This document shows, one piece after another, positions 1 through 7,850 of a stretch of DNA of 64,000 bases. Each line of letters begins with the position of its first letter. The first letter of the stretch is position 1. A program made the position numbers and the translations under genes. Under the pieces are notes generated by a model, which saw only the letters and a list, made by a program, of their open reading frames with translations, searched no databases and was not told the DNA's origin. Source of the stretch: Lachnospiraceae bacterium V9D3004 (GTDB taxonomy: Bacteria > Bacillota > Clostridia > Lachnospirales > Lachnospiraceae); NCBI GenBank assembly GCA_000621985.1, contig JHWW01000005.1, forward strand, positions 124,001 through 188,000. Direction: 5' to 3'.

Positions 1-492
1 ATTTTTCTTATTGGCTAATGTCTCCTCATAATAACCATCTGATGCTACATACGAGAATAATGTATACAGATCACGTAATATATCAAAACGTTCAACCATG
101 CTTTCTACCGGAGATATGTATGATACCAGCTTATCCATTATATCCGTGTATCTGTCCGGAGCAGCATGTATTATTACCGGAAGACTAAATACTCCACGAC
201 AAATATCTTCAACAGCTCTGTCTATCAGAATATGATATACCAATCCTCCATACTTAAGAAAAGTCCCATGAAGTCTTTGTGATTCAACGAATAATATATC
301 ACCTCTGTCGAATTCGACATCGTAACCGTCAATCAGTAATCTTCCTCTATGTACCGGATATATAATCTCTATCTCATCATGCCAGTGTACAGGTACCAAA
401 ACACCCGGATTACCATATAATTCATATCTGAAAAACGGGAAAACATTCTTATCCCTGTCATCTTGTTCCCTGAGTTCACTATAGAATGTCAT
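1..492 (-). CDS. AraC-type regulator, N-terminal cupin part (partial)
   Basis: The frame is open from the left window edge to an ATG at 490-492, preceded by a strong GGAGGTGG ribosome site. The visible ~163 residues read as the sugar-sensing cupin domain of an AraC-family transcription factor: the segment VHWHDEIEIIYPVHRG has the paired histidines typical of these domains, followed by a glycine-rich turn and a 'GDILFV' strand. The two helix-turn-helix motifs expected at the C-terminus lie outside the window. It is divergent from the GH95-like hydrolase gene starting at 850, which suggests (inference) that it controls that gene in response to a plant-polysaccharide sugar. The family call is confident; the ligand is unknown. 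Confidence 0.8.
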   Translation of the reverse strand, partial: MTFYSELREQDDRDKNVFPFFRYELYGNPGVLVPVHWHDEIEIIYPVHRGRLLIDGYDVEFDRGDILFVESQRLHGTFLKYGGLVYHILIDRAVEDICRGVFSLPVIIHAAPDRYTDIMDKLVSYISPVESMVERFDILRDLYTLFSYVASDGYYEETLANKKN

Positions 493-565
493 TTTTTCCA
501 CCTCCATGCTACTATTATACAACTTTTTAGCATTTTTATTCAATATATTCAATTAAAAAAAATGT

Positions 566-571
566 TATAAT
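566..571 (+). promoter_or_regulatory. candidate -10 box for the GH95-like gene
   Basis: A perfect TATAAT lies in an AT-rich stretch just before the GC-rich element that begins near 576. No convincing -35 hexamer is present at 17 bases, so the promoter may be activator-dependent, perhaps on the divergent AraC-type protein. If it is used, the element at 576-740 would be the start of a ~270-base leader. Confidence 0.35.
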
Positions 572-575
572 ACAA

Positions 576-740
576 GGGTCAAAAGGTCATCATGCATCGT
601 GCCCGCACGAAAGCATGTATGATTTCCTGACCTGCCCCACATGGAGCACGAAGTGGATATCTACCCACACGAGAGTGCGGAAGGTGGGAGGATCGTGAAA
701 GTGCGAAGCACGAAACGCTCCGGATATCACCTTTTGATCC
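576..740. repeat. GC-rich hairpin-rich element bounded by inverted repeats
   Basis: This intergenic block is clearly richer in GC than its AT-rich flanks. Its ends are near-mirror images: GGGTCAAAAGGTCAT at the left and the complement of GGGATCAAAAGGTGAT at the right. Inside are further hairpins, for example CATGC...GCATG enclosing CGTGC-CC-GCACG (about 592-617), CCCAC...GTGGG (about 663-690) and GTGC-GAA-GCAC (about 700-710). It could be a miniature mobile element, a dispersed intergenic repeat or a structured 5' leader of the downstream hydrolase mRNA. A 62-codon minus-strand frame across it looks accidental. Which alternative is right cannot be decided from one copy. Confidence 0.55.
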
Positions 741-849
741 CAACAACATCATATAAAGGATATTCAAAAAAAAAGCAGGAAAGGAACTTGAATTAACGTG
801 GTATTAGAAGCAAAACTTTAAAAAACAAATAATTATGGAGGACATGAAA

Positions 850-3777
850 ATGCGTAGAATATTCTCAATTATACTGACTATTTCATTATTGTGCACTTCT
901 TCGGTATCCCTGGCGAAACCGAAACCAAAGGAAATAATCCTGAACAAAAAAAATATAAACTTAAATGTCGGGCAACAATTCAAAATCAAGATCAAAAAGA
1001 TCAAACCGGTCAAAGCAGATAAAACATTATTATTCAAATCCGGTTCAAAAAAGATTGCAAAAGTATCAAAAAAAGGTGTAATTACAGCCATATCCCCCGG
1101 AAAAACCCGGATTACGGTTACAGCCAAAGCAAATAAAAAAGCAAATGCAAGAATAACTGTTAAAGTAAATAAAAAAAATAATTCAATTAAAACTCCGGGT
1201 ACAGTCACACAAATTCAGCCTGTAACCACTTCACAGACTCCGGTCACTCCGCAGACTGTTGCAGGAATACCGCAAAAAACAACCGCAACTGCTACTCCGT
1301 CCTATGATCACAGACCGGTATTCGAAGTAGACAGTGAAAATTTCGTAAGCCGTTCTGATCTATCATATGAAGGACTTATAACCAACAGTCCTGAAGGCAT
1401 GCCGGTCGCAAACGGAAGATTCGGTGGTCCTGTATGGCAAAACAACAACCACTCTCTCGGAATGCAGCTTAACCACACTGATACTTTTATGTTCAATGAT
1501 GCTTCCGCTAATTCGGAATGGGATTACAGAAGCGGTTCCCTCGGTGTACTGGATATTGATTTTGGCGACGATGTCTTCTCAGATGATATCGTCAATCATC
1601 TGTCGCTGTACGATGCACGTCTCAACATCAGGGATGAAGATATTGATGTCAATGTCATATCTGATGTTGATTCGGATACTGTACTTATAGATATCAATGA
1701 CCGGCGTACAACAAGAAAAGACGTCAATATCAATCTGTCCATGTCAAGAGATCCTAATGAAAGAAAGGGTGCATTCAGTGCTTCATCATCATTTGACATT
1801 GACAACTCCGATAACAGTCTCTCGCTAAATCAGGTATTCTCAGAAAAGTGTGATACCGGTATAAGCGAAAATGATTACTATTGTGCCACCTCCGTGACTC
1901 TTAATGTTCCGGATACGGAAGCTGATATCACTACGGTCAGCAATAAAACAGCACGGTATACAATAAAAAATGTTCCTCAAAAATATACCATTGTTATCGG
2001 CGGTGCTTCTTCAATGACAAAAAACGATAATGTCTCAGATATATCTTATGATAACTGCTTTAATACAAAAAGTTATGAAGATGTTTTGGTAAGGAACAAA
2101 AAATGGTGGAGCGATTTTTGGAGCAAGTCATATGTATACATTCCGTCACAGCCGGATTTTGAGCAGCGATGGACATATTATATGTATCTTGCAGGAATAT
2201 CAAACCGAGGAAAATATCCTTCAAAATATAATGGTGGAAACTGGATAGCAGAAGGCGACACCAGAGACTGGGGAAATTATTATTGGAACTGGAATCAGGA
2301 CAGTCTATATCAACCGCTTAATTCAGCCAATCATATGGAACTTATGGAACCTTTGTATACAATGCGTGAAAAATGCCTTCCTCAATACAAAAAAGCCGCC
2401 TGGCAATTATGGGGAATAAAGAGTGATTCTGCATTGTTCATCGGTGAAACCGTAGGTGTTCTCGGTGCAGAAACGCTCCCTGAAAATATTGTTCCTGACA
2501 TGCAAAATTATATGCTCGGTAAAGGTCCTTTGACAAATGAGATAAAAGCTCTGGGAGAAAAAAGAAACCGTTTCCTTGTTCCATGGAACTGGAAATTCTC
2601 ATCAGAACCAGAAAACAACAGTGTCAGTTATGTGTCACATACTATGGTTGCAACTCAGGAAACAGCTGAATATTATTGGCAAAAATATGAATATACAAAA
2701 GATATGGACTGGCTTCGTGACCATGCCTATACATTTATTAAAGGTGCAGCAGAATTCTACAGGAATTATGACGGATTCAAAAAAGAAGCCGACGGATATT
2801 ATCACTTTAACAGAACTAATCTACATGAACATATATGGGGCGGACGTGATGTGATCGATGATCTGTCTCTGGCACGCGGAACATTTGCTGTAGCCATAAA
2901 AGCTTCCAAACTCCTTGGTATTGATGAAGATCTTCGGGCAAAATGGACTGACTGTCTCGACAACCTTGCTCCATATCCTCTGAATACAGACGACGGTGCT
3001 ATCGGATGGGCTGTAGAACATAACAATGGAAAGACTGTTTTTGCACAGGGATTGAAACCTTCAACATTTGTCAGCGCGCTTAATGGCTCAGAGAGTCCGC
3101 AATTCAAGATGCTTGAAAAATATGATGTTCTCAATATGGAAACAAGAGATCAGGGACTCGACAACGGATTGTTCCAGATAGCACTTAATACCTTCTACTC
3201 CTCTCCAATGTATCATAACCAATATGAGAACAGTGACGAGGATAAGAATGGTTCAAGCAGACATCTTGAAGATACAGCCAAATTGGGCAGACGAGAGGAA
3301 CTTGAAAAGATGTTCTTTACACAATATAAAGCCTTTCACGATACTCCCAATCTGATACATGACCAGGGTGACTATTATTCAGCGGAAGGTTACGGCACAT
3401 GGGCGAATGGAATACAACAGGCAATGAACCAAAGCCTTGCTCCTTATCCGGGCGGCGATGAAGTTATCCGTGTATTTCCGGCATGGCCTCTTTCTTGGGA
3501 TGCTTCATACAAGCTTCTGGCAAAAGGTGGATTTGTTGTATCCTCAACTCTTGCAGATGAAGACATACAGTATGTTGAGATTGAATCTACTATCGGCGGT
3601 GAATGCAGAATAAGAAATCCCTGGGACGAAAATGTTGTATTATACCGTAACAACGTGAAATCTGAAAAAATAGATGCAGGAGAAAATGATCTCATGACAT
3701 TCAACACCGTAAAAGGTGAACATATTGTACTGGTACGTGAGAACACATCCCCGGATGATTACCGTACATCATTATAA
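850..3777 (+). CDS. secreted GH95-like glycoside hydrolase with BIG_2-like domain
   Basis: The start at 850 sits 8 bases after GGAGG (837-841), a better fit than the upstream in-frame ATGs at 835 and 844. The ~975-residue product has a signal peptide (about 1-23), a lysine-rich BIG_2-like Ig domain (about 27-105, with KKIAKVSKKGVITAISPGKT), a Thr/Pro linker, and a long catalytic region. Segments such as NGRFGGPVW, KKWWSDFWSKSYV and WNWNQDSLYQPLNSANHMEL, plus the helical alternation, resemble the (alpha/alpha)6 enzymes of family GH95 and relatives (alpha-fucosidases and alpha-galactosidases). It probably acts outside the cell on hemicellulose or pectin side chains (inference). Exact family membership and substrate are uncertain because the canonical GH95 acidic residues were not aligned. 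Confidence 0.7.
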   Translation: MRRIFSIILTISLLCTSSVSLAKPKPKEIILNKKNINLNVGQQFKIKIKKIKPVKADKTLLFKSGSKKIAKVSKKGVITAISPGKTRITVTAKANKKANARITVKVNKKNNSIKTPGTVTQIQPVTTSQTPVTPQTVAGIPQKTTATATPSYDHRPVFEVDSENFVSRSDLSYEGLITNSPEGMPVANGRFGGPVWQNNNHSLGMQLNHTDTFMFNDASANSEWDYRSGSLGVLDIDFGDDVFSDDIVNHLSLYDARLNIRDEDIDVNVISDVDSDTVLIDINDRRTTRKDVNINLSMSRDPNERKGAFSASSSFDIDNSDNSLSLNQVFSEKCDTGISENDYYCATSVTLNVPDTEADITTVSNKTARYTIKNVPQKYTIVIGGASSMTKNDNVSDISYDNCFNTKSYEDVLVRNKKWWSDFWSKSYVYIPSQPDFEQRWTYYMYLAGISNRGKYPSKYNGGNWIAEGDTRDWGNYYWNWNQDSLYQPLNSANHMELMEPLYTMREKCLPQYKKAAWQLWGIKSDSALFIGETVGVLGAETLPENIVPDMQNYMLGKGPLTNEIKALGEKRNRFLVPWNWKFSSEPENNSVSYVSHTMVATQETAEYYWQKYEYTKDMDWLRDHAYTFIKGAAEFYRNYDGFKKEADGYYHFNRTNLHEHIWGGRDVIDDLSLARGTFAVAIKASKLLGIDEDLRAKWTDCLDNLAPYPLNTDDGAIGWAVEHNNGKTVFAQGLKPSTFVSALNGSESPQFKMLEKYDVLNMETRDQGLDNGLFQIALNTFYSSPMYHNQYENSDEDKNGSSRHLEDTAKLGRREELEKMFFTQYKAFHDTPNLIHDQGDYYSAEGYGTWANGIQQAMNQSLAPYPGGDEVIRVFPAWPLSWDASYKLLAKGGFVVSSTLADEDIQYVEIESTIGGECRIRNPWDENVVLYRNNVKSEKIDAGENDLMTFNTVKGEHIVLVRENTSPDDYRTSL

Positions 3778-3795
3778 ATATCTTAACTGTTTTGC

Positions 3796-3866
3796 ACCCC
3801 ATGAAATCGTAAGGATTTCAGGAGGAAAGCCTGCTTTCCGAACGGAATCATTATAATTTCATGGGG
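3796..3866 (+). repeat. inverted repeat downstream of the GH95-like gene
   Basis: The sequences CCCCATGAAAT (3796-3806) and ATTTCATGGGG (3856-3866) are perfect complements separated by about 49 bases that can form further short pairing. The left arm is directly preceded by TTAACTGTTTTGCAC, a variant of the dispersed GTAACTGTTCAGCACCCC motif. No U-run follows, so it is not a standard intrinsic terminator. It may be a degraded palindromic mobile element or an mRNA 3'-end stabiliser. Confidence 0.5.
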
Positions 3867-4007
3867 TACAGGATAGATATTGCCTGATACATTGATCAAA
3901 AGGGTCATTGAAACTCCTGTAATTTCACTTGATATATCTGATATACGTATTTAATATATTAGAAAGAGCAATCGCCCACAAGGTTGGTTAGCTCCCTTAG
4001 GTTGGTT

Positions 4008-4055
4008 ATTACCCTATCCAGGCTCGCTAAAGTACAAGGATAGGGTAATTTTTTA
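4008..4055 (+). terminator. rho-independent terminator (12-bp stem)
   Basis: ATTACCCTATCC (4008-4019) pairs perfectly with GGATAGGGTAAT (4038-4049), followed by TTTTTTATTT. Just upstream AGGTTGGTTA occurs twice (about 3980-4007). No open reading frame leads into it, so it may end read-through from the GH95-like gene or belong to a lost gene or small RNA. Confidence 0.7.
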
Positions 4056-4105
4056 TTTGCGCTTGTTATTCCGTAAGCGATTTATTTCGGGGTGTTCCCT
4101 ATTAT

Positions 4106-4147
4106 TTAGCAACTCACGTGTCTAGCAGTAAACTTCTGAGTTGCTAA
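4106..4147. repeat. 11-bp perfect inverted repeat
   Basis: TTAGCAACTCA (4106-4116) and TGAGTTGCTAA (4137-4147) are exact complements around a 20-base spacer. It sits immediately left of the IS66 transposase remnant and marks where homology to that transposase stops, so it may be part of another inserted element or a deletion junction. Confidence 0.45.
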
Positions 4148-4163
4148 CATTTTGCTCTATTTT

Positions 4164-4292
4164 GCTGCATATCTACTTACAGAGCTTCCAAAGCTCTGTG
4201 ATGACAAAGGAAATATAGACATTGCAAAACTGGATCCGTTGATGCCGTGGGCTACCGAATTACCAGATGAATGTCGGAAACCGCGCCGCTAA
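4164..4292 (+). pseudogene. IS66-family transposase, C-terminal remnant
   Basis: The plus-strand frame ending at the TAA at 4290-4292 encodes a short tail with YLLTELPKL, then LDPLMPWATELPDECRKPRR. This matches the characteristic C-terminus of IS66 transposases (a '...LLPW...LP..CRKP' ending). There is no start codon and no homology upstream of about 4164, so only some 42 codons of a roughly 500-residue protein survive. The IS66-like terminal repeat follows at 4316-4335, which supports the identification. It is a dead relic. Confidence 0.7.
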
Positions 4293-4310
4293 TCAGCGGC
4301 GTATTTTAAT
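4284..4310 (+). terminator. hairpin terminator overlapping the IS66 remnant stop
   Basis: CGCCGCT (4284-4290) pairs with AGCGGCG (4295-4301) across a 4-base loop and is followed by TATTTTAATT. The stop codon of the transposase remnant lies within it. Confidence 0.55.
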
Positions 4311-4315
4311 TGGGA

Positions 4316-4335
4316 GCGTACGGTTTGACGCTTAC
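4316..4335 (-). mobile_element. IS66-type terminal inverted repeat
   Basis: The plus strand reads GCGTACGGTTTGACGCTTAC. Its complement begins GTAAGCGTCAAACCGTACGC, the form expected for an IS66-family end, and it lies 24 bases after the transposase stop. The partner end is not visible, so the element was reduced by deletion. Confidence 0.65.
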
Positions 4336-4364
4336 TTCAGAAATATTGCTGTACATACGCATAT

Positions 4365-4395
4365 TGCAAATAAAAAGAAGCCCGCGCTGGGCTTC
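4365..4395 (-). terminator. rho-independent terminator for minus-strand transcription
   Basis: GAAGCCC (4377-4383) pairs with GGGCTTC (4389-4395) across a 5-base loop. Read on the minus strand the hairpin is followed by TTTTTATTT. It lies about 300 bases beyond the stop of the GH43 gene, the nearest minus-strand gene that could use it. Confidence 0.7.
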
Positions 4396-4692
4396 CATAA
4401 AAATCAGATATCAAATCGACTATGAATAGTAACTTTATACAGAAATTTTGAGAAGATTAAAATGCCCGAAAGCCGCATATCATGAGCGTACACTATATAA
4501 GATATCATGTCCTGCGAAAAATTCTTTTTATCAATAGCTATTTTTTTTGCAGAAGCTGAGTTACCTGCAAGCTTCTCCTTTCATCAAACCGCCTTTATAC
4601 TTACCGTAAGTAATTATTCTATTTAAAATTATTACTATACTTTTCATATAGTGACAGGCTAGGATTCTCCGTTACATTGAATCAAATTGCAA
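4396..4692. other. intergenic stretch without recognised feature
   Basis: No supported gene or RNA is seen between the minus-strand terminator and the end of the GH43 gene. The stretch is AT-rich, has no ribosome site followed by an open frame, and probably represents the long 3' untranslated region of the GH43 mRNA plus insertion-sequence flank. Confidence 0.4.
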
Positions 4693-7176
4693 TTATCTGA
4701 CCGTTATTTTTTTCTGGGCTTTATAAGAACCGTATTTCACGGTGATAACAGCTTTTCCTGCTTTTTTTGCGGTTATTTTGATCTTTGTGCCGGTCTTTTT
4801 ATCTAACCTGATATATTTCTTTCCTTTTTTTACACTCCATTTTATCTTTTTTTCTTTTAATTTTTTTGTATTATTCCCTTTAAATACTATCCTGTATGAA
4901 GTCTTCTTTCCGATCTTAAGCTTTGACTTTCCGGATATATTAATTGTAGCTATTTTATCCTTTAAGGAAGGATCGTTATTATTTGAACCTATGCTCGAAT
5001 CAATACCAGCAGAAGAAGCAGGAATATTCTGTCCTATACCGGTATTATTACCGGAATAGTATGCATTCCCCGCCTGTCCAATACCTGAATTGTTGTTATC
5101 TGCCGTATTGACGGGAAGCACTGTTATATCAGCAGTAACATAATTATACTCTTCCTTTAATTCGTCATCATAAGTCATTCTAAGTATCGGAGTTCCGTCA
5201 TATGCCCAGTGAACCCTCTTAAGTCTTGCATGACGGCAGGGATCTGCAAGAGGTTCCGAATTATATTGAGATTTTCCTGTTTCTTCATCATAGGCACACA
5301 TCCTGTAATTGTGCGATGTCGGTCTTGCGTGATATACGAATATTGCATTACCGTCCTCATCAACAGTGAATGAATTGTGTCCCGGTCCCTCTTCACCGTT
5401 AACATCACGGGACGTAAGGAGCGGAAACGGATTTTTTGTCCAATTGGTTATATCGAGAAGATCATCTCCGGCATCTGCTGTCATCATACCTATACAATAT
5501 TCGGATCCGGTACCGGAATTGGAGAAACACATGAATATTTTTCCGTTTCTTTGAAGGACCGTCGGTCCTTCATTTACCGCATATCTTATCTTCTCCCAGC
5601 CATATTCGGGAGTAGTCAGTCGTATACAGCCGGATATAAGCTGCCATGGTTCTTTTTCACTGACCTTCGCAATGAAAAGATCAGAGTTCCCAACGGGCTT
5701 TGCCGCCCATATTACGTAACTTTGTCCATTTACCTTATCCTTAAAATATGTCATATCAAGACAGAAGCTTGCCTCAAATGGTTCTACGGATCTGCCTCCT
5801 ACAGGTTCAGATACATGATCCTGTGACGCCTGCATCTTATAATCAGTCCATTCAGATGCCTGAATACCAGAAGAAAGTGCAGTATCATACGGATCCTTAT
5901 CTCCAGGAAGCACAAGGCAGTGGTTATAGATATTATATGCATCCGTGCTATGGGATTCGGTAAAATATACAACCCACCATCCGGGATCTGATTCATTCAC
6001 ATATCCTACTCTGTGTATCTCGGGTGCCCATATATTTCTGTAACCGTTACCACCTGTCGTATCCGACGGTCCGTCATACCACTTCTGATTACCGGCTTTC
6101 CATATCGTAACCTGATTGCCCTGACGAGTCTGAAGCTCCTCAAGAGTTCTGCCACGTCTCAATGTTACTCTGTCATATTGATTAGTATGATCGGAAGAAT
6201 CTATCTCATCACCCGGCTGTGGAAAATAAGAACCTGTCATATAATAATATCCGGTAATCTCATCCCAATATATCTCCGGATCTGCCATTCCCTCAACGAA
6301 TTTGGTTGAATCATAATATACAGTATTGGTATCCGGATCGTAATTGGTAGGAAATTCCGGAGCATAATTATCCGGATCATCCTCGGGTAGCCTGCTGTTA
6401 TTCAATTCCTTTAATTTGTTCAGATATCTTTTCTGTATTACCTTACCCTTGACAGTATATTTTCCCGGAGTTTTTAGATCAACATTCGCAAGAGCACCAC
6501 TCCAGTCAATCCCGAACTCCTGAGTAGAACCGTCACTGTATACAGCATTAACCGTTGGTATCTTCTCCGCGATCAATGACTCTGTAACATTGTCTACTGT
6601 ATGAACTGTAAGCCCCTCAACCTGTGCAAGTCCCGTGTTGATAACTTTACCAAGCTTATCATTTATATATCTGTATTCTTCTTCACTTATCTCAATCTCA
6701 TTGCCAAGAGATATTCCGCTGTCCTCAGGAAAACCCTTGACAACAGATGCATCAAGTACTCCGTTATCATTTATCAGACTCTTGTCATTCACCATGGGTT
6801 GCTCAATGAATACCACTCCGTCTTCCGAATTAAATACATGCACATTACTACCGTTATTATCAAGTGCACGAATAACAAATCTGCCGTCCTCCCTGAATAT
6901 CCTCGGTCTTACAAGTCTTCCGGAGCCTTGTTTTGCGAACACTACCCCACCATTATTGTTAAGTACCTTATATTCCTTACCATCCTTACCAAGTGCAAAG
7001 TATACACTCTGGGTTTCCTGTTCAATATTAGCTGCACTTTGATAGAAAGCCGTTGTAGTTGTGTATACTGCAAGAGTGTAATATGTTCCTTCTGCATTTA
7101 CCTTTATCTCATTACTCATATTCATCACCATACCCATTACTATCGATAAGAAAAATAATGCTATTGTCTTTTTCAT
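4693..7176 (-). CDS. secreted GH43-family glycosidase with BIG_4- and BIG_2-like domains
   Basis: Translation most likely starts at 7176, after the ribosome site GAGGAGGTATTTGCTT; the open frame extends 19 codons further upstream without such a site. The 827-residue product has a signal peptide (about 1-29), an uncharacterised N-terminal region, a BIG_4-like segment (about 190-245, 'VYSDGSTQEFGIDW'), and a five-bladed-propeller GH43 catalytic domain (about 285-650). GH43 features include ADPEIYWDEITGYYYMTGS near 297 (base Asp), FEASFCLDMTYF, and NEGPTVLQRNGKIFM (acid Glu). The C-terminus (about 745-827) is a lysine-rich BIG_2-like domain probably used for wall attachment. The likely substrate is arabinoxylan or arabinan (family inference). 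The gene lies between an insertion-sequence remnant and a minus-strand terminator. Confidence 0.85.
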   Translation of the reverse strand: MKKTIALFFLSIVMGMVMNMSNEIKVNAEGTYYTLAVYTTTTAFYQSAANIEQETQSVYFALGKDGKEYKVLNNNGGVVFAKQGSGRLVRPRIFREDGRFVIRALDNNGSNVHVFNSEDGVVFIEQPMVNDKSLINDNGVLDASVVKGFPEDSGISLGNEIEISEEEYRYINDKLGKVINTGLAQVEGLTVHTVDNVTESLIAEKIPTVNAVYSDGSTQEFGIDWSGALANVDLKTPGKYTVKGKVIQKRYLNKLKELNNSRLPEDDPDNYAPEFPTNYDPDTNTVYYDSTKFVEGMADPEIYWDEITGYYYMTGSYFPQPGDEIDSSDHTNQYDRVTLRRGRTLEELQTRQGNQVTIWKAGNQKWYDGPSDTTGGNGYRNIWAPEIHRVGYVNESDPGWWVVYFTESHSTDAYNIYNHCLVLPGDKDPYDTALSSGIQASEWTDYKMQASQDHVSEPVGGRSVEPFEASFCLDMTYFKDKVNGQSYVIWAAKPVGNSDLFIAKVSEKEPWQLISGCIRLTTPEYGWEKIRYAVNEGPTVLQRNGKIFMCFSNSGTGSEYCIGMMTADAGDDLLDITNWTKNPFPLLTSRDVNGEEGPGHNSFTVDEDGNAIFVYHARPTSHNYRMCAYDEETGKSQYNSEPLADPCRHARLKRVHWAYDGTPILRMTYDDELKEEYNYVTADITVLPVNTADNNNSGIGQAGNAYYSGNNTGIGQNIPASSAGIDSSIGSNNNDPSLKDKIATINISGKSKLKIGKKTSYRIVFKGNNTKKLKEKKIKWSVKKGKKYIRLDKKTGTKIKITAKKAGKAVITVKYGSYKAQKKITVR

Positions 7177-7218
7177 AAGCAAATACCTCCTCAATAAAAC
7201 CCGAATTATAATAATCCG

Positions 7219-7236
7219 GTAACTGTTCAACACCCC
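7219..7236 (+). repeat. dispersed GTAACTGTTCARCACCCC motif, copy 1
   Basis: The plus strand reads GTAACTGTTCAACACCCC. Its complement provides the last codons and stop of the truncated transposase. Near-identical copies occur at 17290-17307 (inverted), 28699-28716 and 42755-42771. Confidence 0.6.
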
Positions 7237-7850
7237 ATAAATCCTGCATTCTCGGATTTTACTAATAATCGTCTCATGTTAAGACGATCCTTGATGTTAC
7301 CAAATGCTTTTTCAACAACATCTTTCATACGATACAGATGCAATGCTGTGAAAGCATCCATCTTTTCGTTAGTAATCAGGGCAAAATATCCTAAATATTT
7401 ACGAGCTGCTTTGATTTCATTCTCTTTATAGTATACTTGACGTCCTCTGACTGGTGTTTCTTTTACTTCGAAGAACTGTGAATAAGCTTTTTTGTGTTCC
7501 TCTACGATTTTCCCTTCAAGTAGTTCGGAACACAACTCAGAGATTCTTTTATCAAAAGCCTGCTCGTCATCAGCACCCTTTTCGATGCTGTAAAAATAAT
7601 GGATGTAAATCCTTCTTTTATCATTGATGACATCGCCTTTATATGGTCTCTCCCGGGTATAGTTCCATTCAGAAGATACTGTATAACCATAAGTATTGAT
7701 ACCCTCATCATAGTTGGTAAACATACGGATATCATCATATACTTCATCAAGATGTTTTTTTATGAATTTAAGCGACAGCTTAACTCCAACAAGGAACTTG
7801 ACGTGTTCTTTGTACAGACCATTGATGATTTCAATACTATCATTCCTTTG
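7227..7850 (-). pseudogene. IS1634-like (IS4 superfamily) transposase fragment
   Basis: About 208 codons resemble the C-terminal half of IS1634-type DDE transposases: INGLYKEHVKFLVGVKLSLK, then YYKENEIKAARKYLGYFALI, then the catalytic-Glu region KDVVEKAFGNIKDRLNMRR. The N-terminal half with the first two catalytic acids is missing. The left part of the open frame (to 7913) overlaps the 3' end of the esterase gene in another frame and is not homologous. The C-terminus is also cut: after NMRRLLVKSENAG the frame enters the dispersed motif GGGGTGTTGAACAGTTAC, which supplies the TGA stop. This is a non-functional relic. Confidence 0.75.

Noticed and set aside
579-767. 62-codon minus-strand frame across the GC-rich element
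   Set aside because: No ribosome site, amino acid composition unlike a protein, and the hairpins and mirrored ends explain the sequence better.
3950-4056. Possible small toxin gene or small RNA before the terminator at 4008
   Set aside because: No start codon with a site or conserved hydrophobic toxin sequence was found; only the terminator is supported.
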